Shown here: piece by piece, positions 35,293 through 44,535 of the stretch
Position numbering within the stretch: the stretch's first letter is position 1
How the letters are laid out: the number at the start of each line of letters is the position of its first letter
Source: Janthinobacterium violaceinigrum
GTDB lineage: Bacteria; Pseudomonadota; Gammaproteobacteria; Burkholderiales; Burkholderiaceae_D
Assembly (NCBI RefSeq): GCF_009208555.1
Contig: NZ_WFLI01000006.1
Coordinates: 62,001-126,000 of the forward strand
DNA: 64,000 nt
Direction: 5' to 3'
Position numbers and translations under genes: made by a program
The notes under the pieces: generated by a model
Seen by the model: the letters and a program-made list of their open reading frames with translations, nothing else
Database searches by the model: none
Told to the model about the DNA's origin: nothing

Positions 35293-36390
35293 ATGAAGAT
35301 ATACACGGTCGGTGGCGCGGTGCGCGACCAACTGCTGGGCTTGCCCGTGAAAGACCACGACCATGTTGTCGTGGGCGCTACGCCCGAAGACATGCTGCGC
35401 CAGGGCTTCCGTCCCGTGGGCAAGGATTTTCCCGTCTTCCTGCACCCGAAGACGCAGGAAGAATACGCCTTGGCCCGCACGGAGCGCAAGACGGCGCCCG
35501 GCTACCGGGGCTTTGTCTTCCACACGGCGCCCGACGTCACGCTGGAAGACGACCTGGTGCGGCGCGATCTGACCATCAACGCCATCGCCCAGGCCGAGGA
35601 TGGCAGCCTGACGGACCCGTTCGGCGGCATCGCCGATATCCGCAACAAGATCTTCCGCCACGTGTCCGACGCCTTTGGCGAAGACCCCGTGCGCATCCTG
35701 CGCCTGGCCCGCTTTGCCGCCCGTTTCGACGCTTTTACGGTGGCGCCCGCCACCCTGGCGCTGATGCGGCAGATGGTGGCCGATGGCGAAGTGGACGCCC
35801 TCGTGGCCGAGCGCGTGTGGCAGGAAGTGGCCAAGGGGCTGATGGAAAGCCGCCCGTCGCGCATGCTGACGGTGCTGCACGAATGCGGCGCCTTGGCGCG
35901 CATCATGGGGGAAATTGCGCTGAGCGAGCGCCTGCTGCAGGTGATCGACCATGCGGCTGCGCAAGGCCTCGAGTTGCCCGTGCGTTTTGCGGCCCTGATG
36001 CTGCGCATGAGCAGGGATGCCATCGAACAACTGAGCGAGCGCCTGCGCGTGCCCAATGAGTGCCGCGAGCTGGCCGTCATGGCGGCCCGCGAGCGCGAGC
36101 AGATCAATGGCGCGCTGGCGCTGAGCGCCGAAGCTGTCGTTGCTCTGTGCGAACGCTGCGACGGTTTGCGCAAGCCGCAGCGCTTTGCGCAGATGCTGCA
36201 AGCGGTGGCGTGCGATGGGCTGGTCAGCGGCGCCTTTGCGCCGGCGGTGCGGCTGCAGGGCGGGCTGGACGCGGCGCGCGCCGTGAATGCGGGTGCGCTG
36301 GCGCAAGGTTGCGCGGAGCCGAAACGCATCCCCGAAGTCATCCATGCGGCGCGGGTGGCGGCCGTGCAGGAGTTCTTGGCACAGGCTTGA
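35293..36390 (+). CDS. cca: CCA-adding enzyme (tRNA nucleotidyltransferase), HD domain degenerate
   Basis: Adds or repairs the 3' CCA of tRNA. The class II nucleotidyltransferase signature is intact: MKIYTVGGAVRDQLLG, the metal motif KDHDHVVVG (a DxD-type dyad), EEYALARTERK, and the RRDLTINAIA and EDPVRILRLARFAARF motifs that select nucleotides. The 365 residues are about 45 shorter than the E. coli enzyme. The segment that carries its HD phosphohydrolase motif is missing; after VRFAAL the sequence runs MLRMSRDAIEQL. The ATG at 35293 was preferred over the TTG at 35287. Confidence 0.95.
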   Translation: MKIYTVGGAVRDQLLGLPVKDHDHVVVGATPEDMLRQGFRPVGKDFPVFLHPKTQEEYALARTERKTAPGYRGFVFHTAPDVTLEDDLVRRDLTINAIAQAEDGSLTDPFGGIADIRNKIFRHVSDAFGEDPVRILRLARFAARFDAFTVAPATLALMRQMVADGEVDALVAERVWQEVAKGLMESRPSRMLTVLHECGALARIMGEIALSERLLQVIDHAAAQGLELPVRFAALMLRMSRDAIEQLSERLRVPNECRELAVMAAREREQINGALALSAEAVVALCERCDGLRKPQRFAQMLQAVACDGLVSGAFAPAVRLQGGLDAARAVNAGALAQGCAEPKRIPEVIHAARVAAVQEFLAQA

Positions 36391-36405
36391 ACGGCGGAAC
36401 TACGT

Positions 36406-36411
36406 TACAAT
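36406..36411 (+). promoter_or_regulatory. Possible -10 element upstream of GNAT gene
   Basis: TACAAT at 36406–36411 in the short gap between cca and the GNAT gene is a good -10 match, without a clear -35. It could give the GNAT gene its own transcript. Confidence 0.3.
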
Positions 36412-36466
36412 GCTGCACTGCACAATGCCGGCCTGACGTGCCGCAGCACCGCTTCCAGGAGTCGAC

Positions 36467-37177
36467 GTGACCTTACCCAAGCTATTTCAAAACCCGTTTC
36501 GCCGCTGGCTCAGCCGTAGCGGCGGCGGGCGTCCGACCGTGCTGGTCAAGCAGTTGCATGAGCGCGACCGGCGCCGCATGATGAAGCATTTCCTGACCCT
36601 GGAAAAAAGCGACCGCCTGCTGCGTTTTGGCAGCGCCTTGCCCGATGAACTGGTGGCCCAGTACGTACAAAAGATGGATTTCTCGCGCGACATGGTCTAC
36701 GGCGTCTACAACAGCCTGTTCAAGCTGGTGGGCGTGGGACATCTGGCGTTTGCGCCGAAGGACAAGTCGCCGGCGAAAAGCGTGGTGACGGACAAGGAGC
36801 AGGTGGCCGAGTTCGGCGTGTCCGTGTCGAAATCCATGCGCGGCATGGGCGTGGGCTCGAAACTGTTCGAGCGGGCGGCGATCCACTGCCGTAACAATGA
36901 CGTCGATACCCTGTACATGCATTGTTTGTCGTCGAACAAGACGATGATGCATATCGCCAAGAAGGCGGGCATGGAAATCCAGCGCGACTATGGCGAAGCC
37001 GATGCTTATTTGAAACTATTGCCGCCGAACCCCAGCAGCATGCTGCAGGAAGCCGTGCAGGAACAGTTTGCCATGTTCGACTATACGTTCAAGGCCAATG
37101 CGCGCGCCGCCTATAAACTGTTCGAGCGCTTGCCGGGGCGCAAGAAGCCGGTGCTCCCCCCACCGCCAGCAGAGTAA
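36467..37177 (+). CDS. GNAT family N-acetyltransferase
   Basis: A 236-residue acyl-CoA-dependent acetyltransferase. The acetyl-CoA pyrophosphate-binding motif A is VSVSKSMRGMGVGSKLFERA (RxxGxG type), followed by the NKTMMHIAKKAGM motif B region. The start is GTG at 36467, six bases after a CAGGAG ribosome site. The C-terminal 50 residues beyond the GNAT fold (AMFDYTFKANARAAYKLFER and a Pro-rich end) are unassigned. Acceptor unknown; protein lysine acetylation or small-molecule resistance are both possible. Confidence 0.88.
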   Translation: MTLPKLFQNPFRRWLSRSGGGRPTVLVKQLHERDRRRMMKHFLTLEKSDRLLRFGSALPDELVAQYVQKMDFSRDMVYGVYNSLFKLVGVGHLAFAPKDKSPAKSVVTDKEQVAEFGVSVSKSMRGMGVGSKLFERAAIHCRNNDVDTLYMHCLSSNKTMMHIAKKAGMEIQRDYGEADAYLKLLPPNPSSMLQEAVQEQFAMFDYTFKANARAAYKLFERLPGRKKPVLPPPPAE

Positions 37178-37702
37178 TTACAGCAGCGGCAAGGCCGTCG
37201 TATCCTTGATGCGCTGCAGGGCGAAGCTCGATTTCACGTCCAGCACGGCCGGGTGGCGCAGCAGGGTCGCCATCATGAAGCGCGAAAAGTGCTCCATGTC
37301 TTCCACGTGCACGCGCAACAGATAGTCCATTTCACCCGTCATCGCATAGCACGCCACCACTTCCGGCCATTGCGCCACGGCCACGGCGAAGTCGGCGCGC
37401 GGCGAGGTATTCGTCACCAGGTTGGGCGCCAGCACGCGCGCCGTGCTGTGGGCGGTGGCGTCGCTGTGCTTTTCCAGCCGTACGTTGACGTAGGCCAGCA
37501 AGCCCAGGCCGATCTTTTCCGGGTCCAGCAGGGCCACGTACTGGCGGATCACGCCCGCTTCTTCCAGCCGTTTGACGCGGCGCAAGCATGGCGACGGCGA
37601 CAGGCTGACCTGTTCGGCCACGTCCTGATTTGACAGGCGGCCATCGGCCTGCAGGACGGCGAGGATCTTGCGATCCGTTTTATCCAGCGTAATTTTGCTC
37701 AT
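37178..37702 (-). CDS. Lrp/AsnC family transcriptional regulator
   Basis: A 174-residue regulator of the feast/famine family. The N-terminal winged HTH contains LDKTDRKILAVLQADGRLSN and VSLSPSPCLRRVKRLEEAGVI, and the C-terminal RAM ligand-binding domain contains VVACYAMTGEMDYLLRVHV. The ATG at 37702 has a strong ribosome site (GGAGGA). It is divergent from hpd across a 125-base region with two palindromes, so it probably controls aromatic amino acid degradation and itself, as Lrp-type regulators commonly do for adjacent catabolic genes. Confidence 0.93.
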   Translation of the reverse strand: MSKITLDKTDRKILAVLQADGRLSNQDVAEQVSLSPSPCLRRVKRLEEAGVIRQYVALLDPEKIGLGLLAYVNVRLEKHSDATAHSTARVLAPNLVTNTSPRADFAVAVAQWPEVVACYAMTGEMDYLLRVHVEDMEHFSRFMMATLLRHPAVLDVKSSFALQRIKDTTALPLL

Positions 37703-37727
37703 GCTTCCTCCGGTGGTTCGACTTTCA

Positions 37728-37782
37728 CGCAATATTATTGCGCAAATCATGATTGTTCGGGAGATCTTTGGCATTTAATGCC
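37728..37782. promoter_or_regulatory. Two palindromic operators between the Lrp-type gene and hpd
   Basis: CGCAAT–ATT–ATTGCG (37728–37742) and GGCATT–T–AATGCC (37770–37782) are separate inverted repeats, centred about 41 bases apart (four helical turns). The second lies upstream of a TATACT -10 candidate for hpd (37796–37801). The arrangement fits cooperative binding of an Lrp/AsnC octamer. Confidence 0.55.
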
Positions 37783-37827
37783 CACAGACCGCGCCTATAC
37801 TGTGCGCTACTTCTTGGAGGAGACATC

Positions 37828-38955
<1,128 letters not shown>

Positions 38956-39150
38956 TGTTGCTTTGTAACAAATAGTAGTAAAAAGAGCACCGGCCCGGGA
39001 GTGCAGCGCAGCAAAGAACTGCGCGCCTTCCTGTGGTAGTCTACGACAAACAAGTCATTTTTCCGCACCGGCATGCTCACAAAGCGCAGCCGGTACGTGT
39101 GAGTTCAACCGACTTTGCACGCGTAGCACAGAGAATAATGGAGACAAGTA

Positions 39151-42100
39151 ATGAATGCACCAATCAAGGGCTCGAGTCTTGAGCCGGGCGCGCACGCGTC
39201 TGAAATTTCCCTGAACGACAAATACACCTTGGAGCGCGGCCGCGCCTTCATGACGGGCACGCAGGCGCTGATCCGCCTGCCCATGCTGCAGCGCGAGCGC
39301 GATCTGAAGGCTGGCCTGAATACGGCCGGCTACATCACCGGTTACCGCGGTTCGCCTGTGACGTCCGTCGACATGACGGCGATCAAGGCCAAGAAATACC
39401 TCGATGAGCACCACGTCAAATTCCACCCGGGCCTGAACGAAGACTTGGCCGCCACCGCCGTTTGGGGCACGCAGCAAACGAATCTGTTCGAAGACGCCAA
39501 ATACGACGGCGTGTTCGGCATGTGGTACGGCAAGGGTCCCGGCGTCGACCGTTGCGGCGACGTGTTCAAGCACGCCAATAACGCCGGTTCCGCCAAGCAT
39601 GGCGGCGTGCTGGTGCTGGCCGGCGACGACCATGCGGCCAAATCCTCGTCCACGGCGCACCAGTCCGACCATATCCTGAACGCTTGCGGCATCCCCGTGC
39701 TGTACCCGTCGTCGGTGCAGGAATACATCGACTACGGCTTGCACGCCTGGGCCATGAGCCGCTACACGGGCCTGTGGGTGTCGATGAAATGCGTGACCGA
39801 CATCATCGAGTCGGGCGCCGCCGTCGATTTCGACCCGGACCGCGTGCAGATCACGCTGCCGACGGACTTCGAGATGCCGGCCGGTGGCCTGAACATCCGC
39901 TGGCCCGACACGGTGCTGGAACAAGAAGTGCGCATGAACAGCTACAAGTGGTACGCGGCGCTGGCGTATGCGCGTGCCAACAAGCTCAATAAGATCATCT
40001 GGGACAGCCCGAAGGCGCGCATCGGCATCATCACGGCCGGCAAATCCTACCTCGATACGCGCCAGGCGCTGGCGGATCTCGGCATCGACGAACAGACGGC
40101 GTCCGACATCGGCATCCGCCTGTACAAGATCGGCATGACCTGGCCGCTGGAAGCGGACGGCGTGCACGAATTTGCCAAGGGCCTCGACGAAATCCTCGTG
40201 GTGGAAGAAAAGCGCCAGATTCTCGAATACGCGCTCAAGGAAGAGCTGTACAACCTGAAGGACGGCGAGCGTCCGCGCGTGGTCGGCAAGTTCGACGACA
40301 CGGGCGAATGGAGCAACCAGAAGGGCACGGGCCACGGCGACTGGCTGCTGCCGGCCACCTATGAACTGAACCCGGCCATGATCGCGCGGGCCATTGCCAG
40401 CCGCATCTCGCGCTATTACGCCGGTCATCCGGTGGAGCAGCGCGTGAAGGAGCGCATCGCCTACCTGGAAGCCAAAGAGAATGTGCTGAAAGCGATCAGC
40501 GTGAAACCCGATCCGCAAAAGGACCGCACGCCGTTCTTCTGCTCGGGCTGCCCGCACAACAGTTCCACCAAGGTGCCGGAAGGCTCGCGCGCGCTGGCCG
40601 GCATCGGCTGCCACTACATGGTGCTGTGGATGGACCGCGAAACGTCGACGTTTACCCACATGGGTGCCGAAGGCGTCACCTGGGTGGGGCAGGCGCCGTT
40701 CACGAATGAAAAGCACGTGTTTACCAACCTCGGCGACGGCACGTATTTCCACTCGGGCATCCTGGCCATCCGCGCGGCCGTCTCGGCCAAGGTAAACATC
40801 ACCTACAAGATTCTGTTCAACGATGCGGTGGCCATGACGGGCGGCCAGGAATTCGACGGGCCATTATCTCCGGCCATCATTTCGCGCCAGATCGCCGCCG
40901 AAGGCGTGGGACCCATCATCGTCGTCACCGATGAACCGGAAAAATACCCGGACGATTACGCCTGGGCCCCAGGCGTCACCGTGCGCCACCGTTCGGAACT
41001 GATGGACGTGCAGCGCGAACTGCGCGACATGCCCGGCGTATCGGCCATGATCTACGACCAGACCTGTGCCTCGGAAAAACGCCGCCGCCGGAAACGCAAT
41101 GAATACCCGGACCCGGCCAAGCGCGCCGTCATCAACGAAGCCGTCTGCGAAGGCTGCGGCGACTGTTCCGTGCAGTCGAACTGCCTGTCTGTGGAACCGC
41201 TGGAAACGGAGCTGGGGCGCAAGCGCCAGATCAACCAGTCGTCCTGCAACAAGGATTTCTCGTGCACGACGGGTTTCTGCCCCAGCTTCGTGACGGTGGA
41301 AGGCGGCGGCTTGAAAAAGCCGAAGAAGGCGGCTGCCGCCGACAAGGACGCGCCAGCGGCGCCGGCCTTGCCGACGCCGACGATTCCTTCGACGGCCGAG
41401 CCGTTCGGCATTCTCGTCACCGGCATCGGCGGCACGGGCGTGGTCACCGTGGGCCAGATCCTCGCCATGGCGGCCCACGTGGAAGGCAAGGGCTGTTCCG
41501 TGCTCGACATGAGCGGCCTGGCGCAGAAGGGCGGCCCCGTGATGTCGCACGTGCGCCTGGCAGACCGCCAGGACGATATCCATTCGACGCGCGTCGGCAC
41601 CGGTGCGGCGGACCTCGTGATCGGCTGCGACCTGATCGTCACGGCCAGCCGCGACGCCCTGTCGCGCATGGGAGAGGGCCGCAGCTGGGCCATGATCAAC
41701 TCGACCAGCTCGTCGACGGCCGCGTTCGTGAAGAACCCGGACTGGCAATTCCCCGGCGCTTCGGCGCGCATGGAAATCGAAAAGGCGTGCGGCAGCGACC
41801 ACGTGGACTTCATCGACGCGGGCCAGATCGCCACGGCGCTGATGGGCGACTCCATCGCGACGAATATGTTCATGCTCGGCTATGCCTGGCAAAAGGGCAA
41901 AGTGCCGCTGTCGGAAGCTGCCATCATGAAGGCCATCGACTTGAACAACGTCTCGGTGGCGTTCAACAAGGCGGCCTTCAACTGGGGCCGCGCCGGTGCC
42001 CACGATGCGGCCAGCCTGGTGCGCATGACGACGCCAGCCAAGGTGGTGGAATTCAAGCGCATCGAAACGCTCGACGACCTGATCGAAAAGCGCGTGGCCC

Positions 42101-42747
42101 TGTTGACGGCTTACCAGGACCGCGCGTATGCGCAGCAATACCTGGACTTCGTCGGCCAGGTACGCGCCGCCGAAAGCGCCCTGAATGGCCCGCACCTGCG
42201 CCTGACGGAAGCCGTGGCCCGCTACTTCTACAAGCTGATGGCCTACAAGGACGAGTACGAAGTGGCGCGCCTGTACACGGATGGCGCCTTCCAGGCGAAG
42301 ATCGCGTCCATGTTCGAAGGCGACATCAAGCTCAAGTTCCACCTGGCGCCGCCGATCATGGCGAAAACCGACGCCCAGGGCCACCTGGTCAAAAAGGAAT
42401 TCGGCCCATGGATGATGAAGGCGTTTGGCGTGCTGGCCAAGTTCAAGGGCTTGCGCGGCACGGCGTTCGACATCTTCGGCCATACGGCCGAGCGCAAGAT
42501 GGAACGCGCGCTGATACTCGAATACCGCTCGACGGTGGGCGGCTTGCTGCCGAAACTGACGACGGCCAAACTGGCGCAAGCCGTGGCCATCGCCAGCATC
42601 CCGGAAGACATCCGCGGCTATGGCCACGTGAAGGAGCGTCATCTGAAGGCGGCGAAAGAGAAGGAAGCGAGCTTGCTGATCGCCTTCAACGCGCCGACGC
42701 CGCTGCCGCCCGTCGTGGCAGCACCGGTGGCGGCCACCGTGGCGTGA
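39151..42747 (+). CDS. Indolepyruvate ferredoxin oxidoreductase, fused alpha/beta/gamma form
   Basis: A 1198-residue thiamine-diphosphate iron–sulfur enzyme that oxidatively decarboxylates aryl-pyruvates (indolepyruvate, phenylpyruvate) to acyl-CoA. Domains in order: N-terminal pyrimidine-binding domain (GYITGYRGSPVTSVDM); TPP-binding region with FCSGCPHNSSTKVPEGSRA; ferredoxin-like cysteines (CEGCGDCSVQSNC and, further on, CNKDFSCTTGFC) near 665–712; Lys/Ala-rich linker; gamma domain starting FGILVTGIGGTGVVTVGQIL (about 752); and a C-terminal DUF6537-like part. AUG and ribosome site (GGAGACA) are clear. Placement after hpd indicates aromatic amino acid catabolism. Confidence 0.95.
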   Translation: MNAPIKGSSLEPGAHASEISLNDKYTLERGRAFMTGTQALIRLPMLQRERDLKAGLNTAGYITGYRGSPVTSVDMTAIKAKKYLDEHHVKFHPGLNEDLAATAVWGTQQTNLFEDAKYDGVFGMWYGKGPGVDRCGDVFKHANNAGSAKHGGVLVLAGDDHAAKSSSTAHQSDHILNACGIPVLYPSSVQEYIDYGLHAWAMSRYTGLWVSMKCVTDIIESGAAVDFDPDRVQITLPTDFEMPAGGLNIRWPDTVLEQEVRMNSYKWYAALAYARANKLNKIIWDSPKARIGIITAGKSYLDTRQALADLGIDEQTASDIGIRLYKIGMTWPLEADGVHEFAKGLDEILVVEEKRQILEYALKEELYNLKDGERPRVVGKFDDTGEWSNQKGTGHGDWLLPATYELNPAMIARAIASRISRYYAGHPVEQRVKERIAYLEAKENVLKAISVKPDPQKDRTPFFCSGCPHNSSTKVPEGSRALAGIGCHYMVLWMDRETSTFTHMGAEGVTWVGQAPFTNEKHVFTNLGDGTYFHSGILAIRAAVSAKVNITYKILFNDAVAMTGGQEFDGPLSPAIISRQIAAEGVGPIIVVTDEPEKYPDDYAWAPGVTVRHRSELMDVQRELRDMPGVSAMIYDQTCASEKRRRRKRNEYPDPAKRAVINEAVCEGCGDCSVQSNCLSVEPLETELGRKRQINQSSCNKDFSCTTGFCPSFVTVEGGGLKKPKKAAAADKDAPAAPALPTPTIPSTAEPFGILVTGIGGTGVVTVGQILAMAAHVEGKGCSVLDMSGLAQKGGPVMSHVRLADRQDDIHSTRVGTGAADLVIGCDLIVTASRDALSRMGEGRSWAMINSTSSSTAAFVKNPDWQFPGASARMEIEKACGSDHVDFIDAGQIATALMGDSIATNMFMLGYAWQKGKVPLSEAAIMKAIDLNNVSVAFNKAAFNWGRAGAHDAASLVRMTTPAKVVEFKRIETLDDLIEKRVALLTAYQDRAYAQQYLDFVGQVRAAESALNGPHLRLTEAVARYFYKLMAYKDEYEVARLYTDGAFQAKIASMFEGDIKLKFHLAPPIMAKTDAQGHLVKKEFGPWMMKAFGVLAKFKGLRGTAFDIFGHTAERKMERALILEYRSTVGGLLPKLTTAKLAQAVAIASIPEDIRGYGHVKERHLKAAKEKEASLLIAFNAPTPLPPVVAAPVAATVA

Positions 42748-42765
42748 TGGCGTGACGGTATGAGC

Positions 42766-42801
42766 TTGACACAATGGCGCCTGCGGGCGCCATTGTGTCA
42801 A
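42766..42801. terminator. Perfect 16-bp inverted repeat after the indolepyruvate oxidoreductase gene
   Basis: TTGACACAATGGCGCC (42766–42781) and GGCGCCATTGTGTCAA (42786–42801) pair perfectly around TGCG. It is about 20 bases past the stop. There is no T run, so it is a very stable mRNA 3' stem or a rho-associated end rather than a canonical terminator. Confidence 0.6.
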
Positions 42802-42867
42802 AGAAAACAACGCCTGATGGCAAAACGCATTATAATTTTTCGATAATTTCTTTTCGGAAAGTTTGCC

Positions 42868-44373
42868 ATGCGTTCCCTGCGCTTTTCCACCCTGGCGGTT
42901 CCCCTTGCCCTTCCTTTGATCTTGCTGTTGAGTGCCTGCGGCGGAGGCGGCAGCGACAGTGCGCCCGTCGTCCCGCCTGTCACGCCGCCCGATTCTACGG
43001 CGCTGGTCGCATCCTCCACGGTCGCGAACCGGTGCGAGGCGCCGCGCAGCGGCAGCAGCATCGACAAGCCCGGTACCCTGCTCAATGAGCAGATGTGGGT
43101 GCGCAGCTGGATCGATGAAACGTATCTGTGGTACCGCGAAGTGCCGACCACGTATCTGCCGCAAAGCTTTGCCACGCCCATCGCGTATTTCAACGTGCTG
43201 AAGACGACGGCCACGACGGCGTCCGGCAAGCCCAAGGACCAGTTCCATTTCACGTATACGACGGCCGAATGGGAAGCTTCGCTCAACGGCGTGGAACTCG
43301 GTTACGGCATGCTGCTGGCCATGACGCGCAACACGCCGCCGCGCAGGGCGGTGATCTCGATAGTGGAACCGGGTTCGCCGGCGGCGCTGGCGGGCTTGCA
43401 GCGGGGCGACGTGCTGCTAACCGTCGATGGCGTCGATTTCGTCAATGCCCCCGACGCGTCCAGCGTGGCCATCCTCAACGCGGGCCTGTTCCCGCAGGCG
43501 CAGGGCACGCACTCGCTGGTATTCAGCCGCGGTGGGGCGCCCATGTCGGTGAGCCTGACGGCAGTCAGCGTGAACACCAGCGCCGTGCAGAACGAGCGCA
43601 TCATCGATACGCCCACGGGCAAGGTGGGCTATCTGACCTTCAATACGCACAACAACGTGGCCGAACGCCAGCTGGTCGAGACCATGCGCCGCTTCCAGGC
43701 GGCGGGCATCAGCGACCTGGTGCTCGACGTGCGCTACAACGGCGGCGGTTACCTCGATGTCGCCAGCGAGCTGGCCTACATGATCGCCGGTCCGCAAGTG
43801 ACCACCGGCAAGACCTTCGAGCAGGTGGTCTTCAATGACAAGACCAAGCCGGAAGCGCCCGTGCCCTTCCATGCGCAAAGCCAGGGCTTTCCCGCGCCCA
43901 ATCCCCTGGCCAAGGGCACGCCGCTGCCATCGCTGGGCCTCAAGCGCGTGACCTTGCTGACAACGGGCAATACCTGTTCGGCCAGCGAAGCCATCATCAA
44001 CGGCTTGCGCGGCGTCGATGTGCAGGTCAACCTGATCGGCGGCACGACGTGCGGCAAGCCTTACGGCTTTTATCCTGCGCCCAATTGCGGGACCACCTAT
44101 TTCGCCGTGCAGTTCCAGGGCGTCAATGCCAAGGGCTTTGGCGACTTTGCCGATGGCATGGCGCCCACGTGCGACGTGGCCGATGATTACCAGCATCAGC
44201 TGGGCGACGCGGCAGAAGGCATGCTGGCGGCGGCGCTGCGCTACCGCAGCAGCGGCAGCTGTGCCCCGGCCATGGGCGCGACCCGGCTGCTGAGTTCGTC
44301 GGAGAGTCCGGCCGACACGGCCATGCGCCTGCTGCGTCCAGCCTACAAGGAAATTGCCATCATGCGGCCTTAA
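42868..44373 (+). CDS. S41 family (C-terminal processing-like) protease, lipoprotein
   Basis: A 501-residue exported serine protease. A lipoprotein signal ends LLLSAC (lipobox, Cys at residue 24), followed by a Gly/Ser linker that suggests outer-membrane attachment. A PDZ-like domain (GSPAALAGLQRGDVLLTVDG, about 165–190) precedes the S41 core. The core has LVLDVRYNGGGYLDVASEL and the nucleophile region LLTTGNTCSASEAIINGLRG (Ser near 373). It precedes a TonB-dependent receptor and an M14 peptidase on the same strand. Physiological substrate unknown. Confidence 0.92.
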   Translation: MRSLRFSTLAVPLALPLILLLSACGGGGSDSAPVVPPVTPPDSTALVASSTVANRCEAPRSGSSIDKPGTLLNEQMWVRSWIDETYLWYREVPTTYLPQSFATPIAYFNVLKTTATTASGKPKDQFHFTYTTAEWEASLNGVELGYGMLLAMTRNTPPRRAVISIVEPGSPAALAGLQRGDVLLTVDGVDFVNAPDASSVAILNAGLFPQAQGTHSLVFSRGGAPMSVSLTAVSVNTSAVQNERIIDTPTGKVGYLTFNTHNNVAERQLVETMRRFQAAGISDLVLDVRYNGGGYLDVASELAYMIAGPQVTTGKTFEQVVFNDKTKPEAPVPFHAQSQGFPAPNPLAKGTPLPSLGLKRVTLLTTGNTCSASEAIINGLRGVDVQVNLIGGTTCGKPYGFYPAPNCGTTYFAVQFQGVNAKGFGDFADGMAPTCDVADDYQHQLGDAAEGMLAAALRYRSSGSCAPAMGATRLLSSSESPADTAMRLLRPAYKEIAIMRP

Positions 44374-44430
44374 AGCGCATGCTTCTGCCATGGCTACTCC
44401 ATGGCGGTTGACGTTTTTCTGCCCACAAAT

Positions 44431-44462
44431 CTTTCTATATAACAATTTTGATATATAGAAAG
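44431..44462. promoter_or_regulatory. AT-rich palindrome upstream of TonB-dependent receptor
   Basis: CTTTCTATAT (44431–44440) and ATATAGAAAG (44453–44462) are perfect 10-bp arms around a 12-base AT-rich spacer, about 75 bases before the receptor start. The position suits an operator or promoter element, and it could also end transcription of the upstream protease gene. It does not resemble the Fur box consensus closely. Confidence 0.5.
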
Positions 44463-44535
44463 ATGAATCCATTCGTTCTGGAACGACTGGCATTTTGCTA
44501 TCTTGCGGCCTTTCTCCACCTCGAAACGCGCAACG

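Noticed and set aside
40864..43248. A 794-codon minus-strand open frame
   Set aside because: It is antisense to the indolepyruvate oxidoreductase and S41 genes, has a His/Arg/Gly-rich composition and no motif; a third-position GC shadow.
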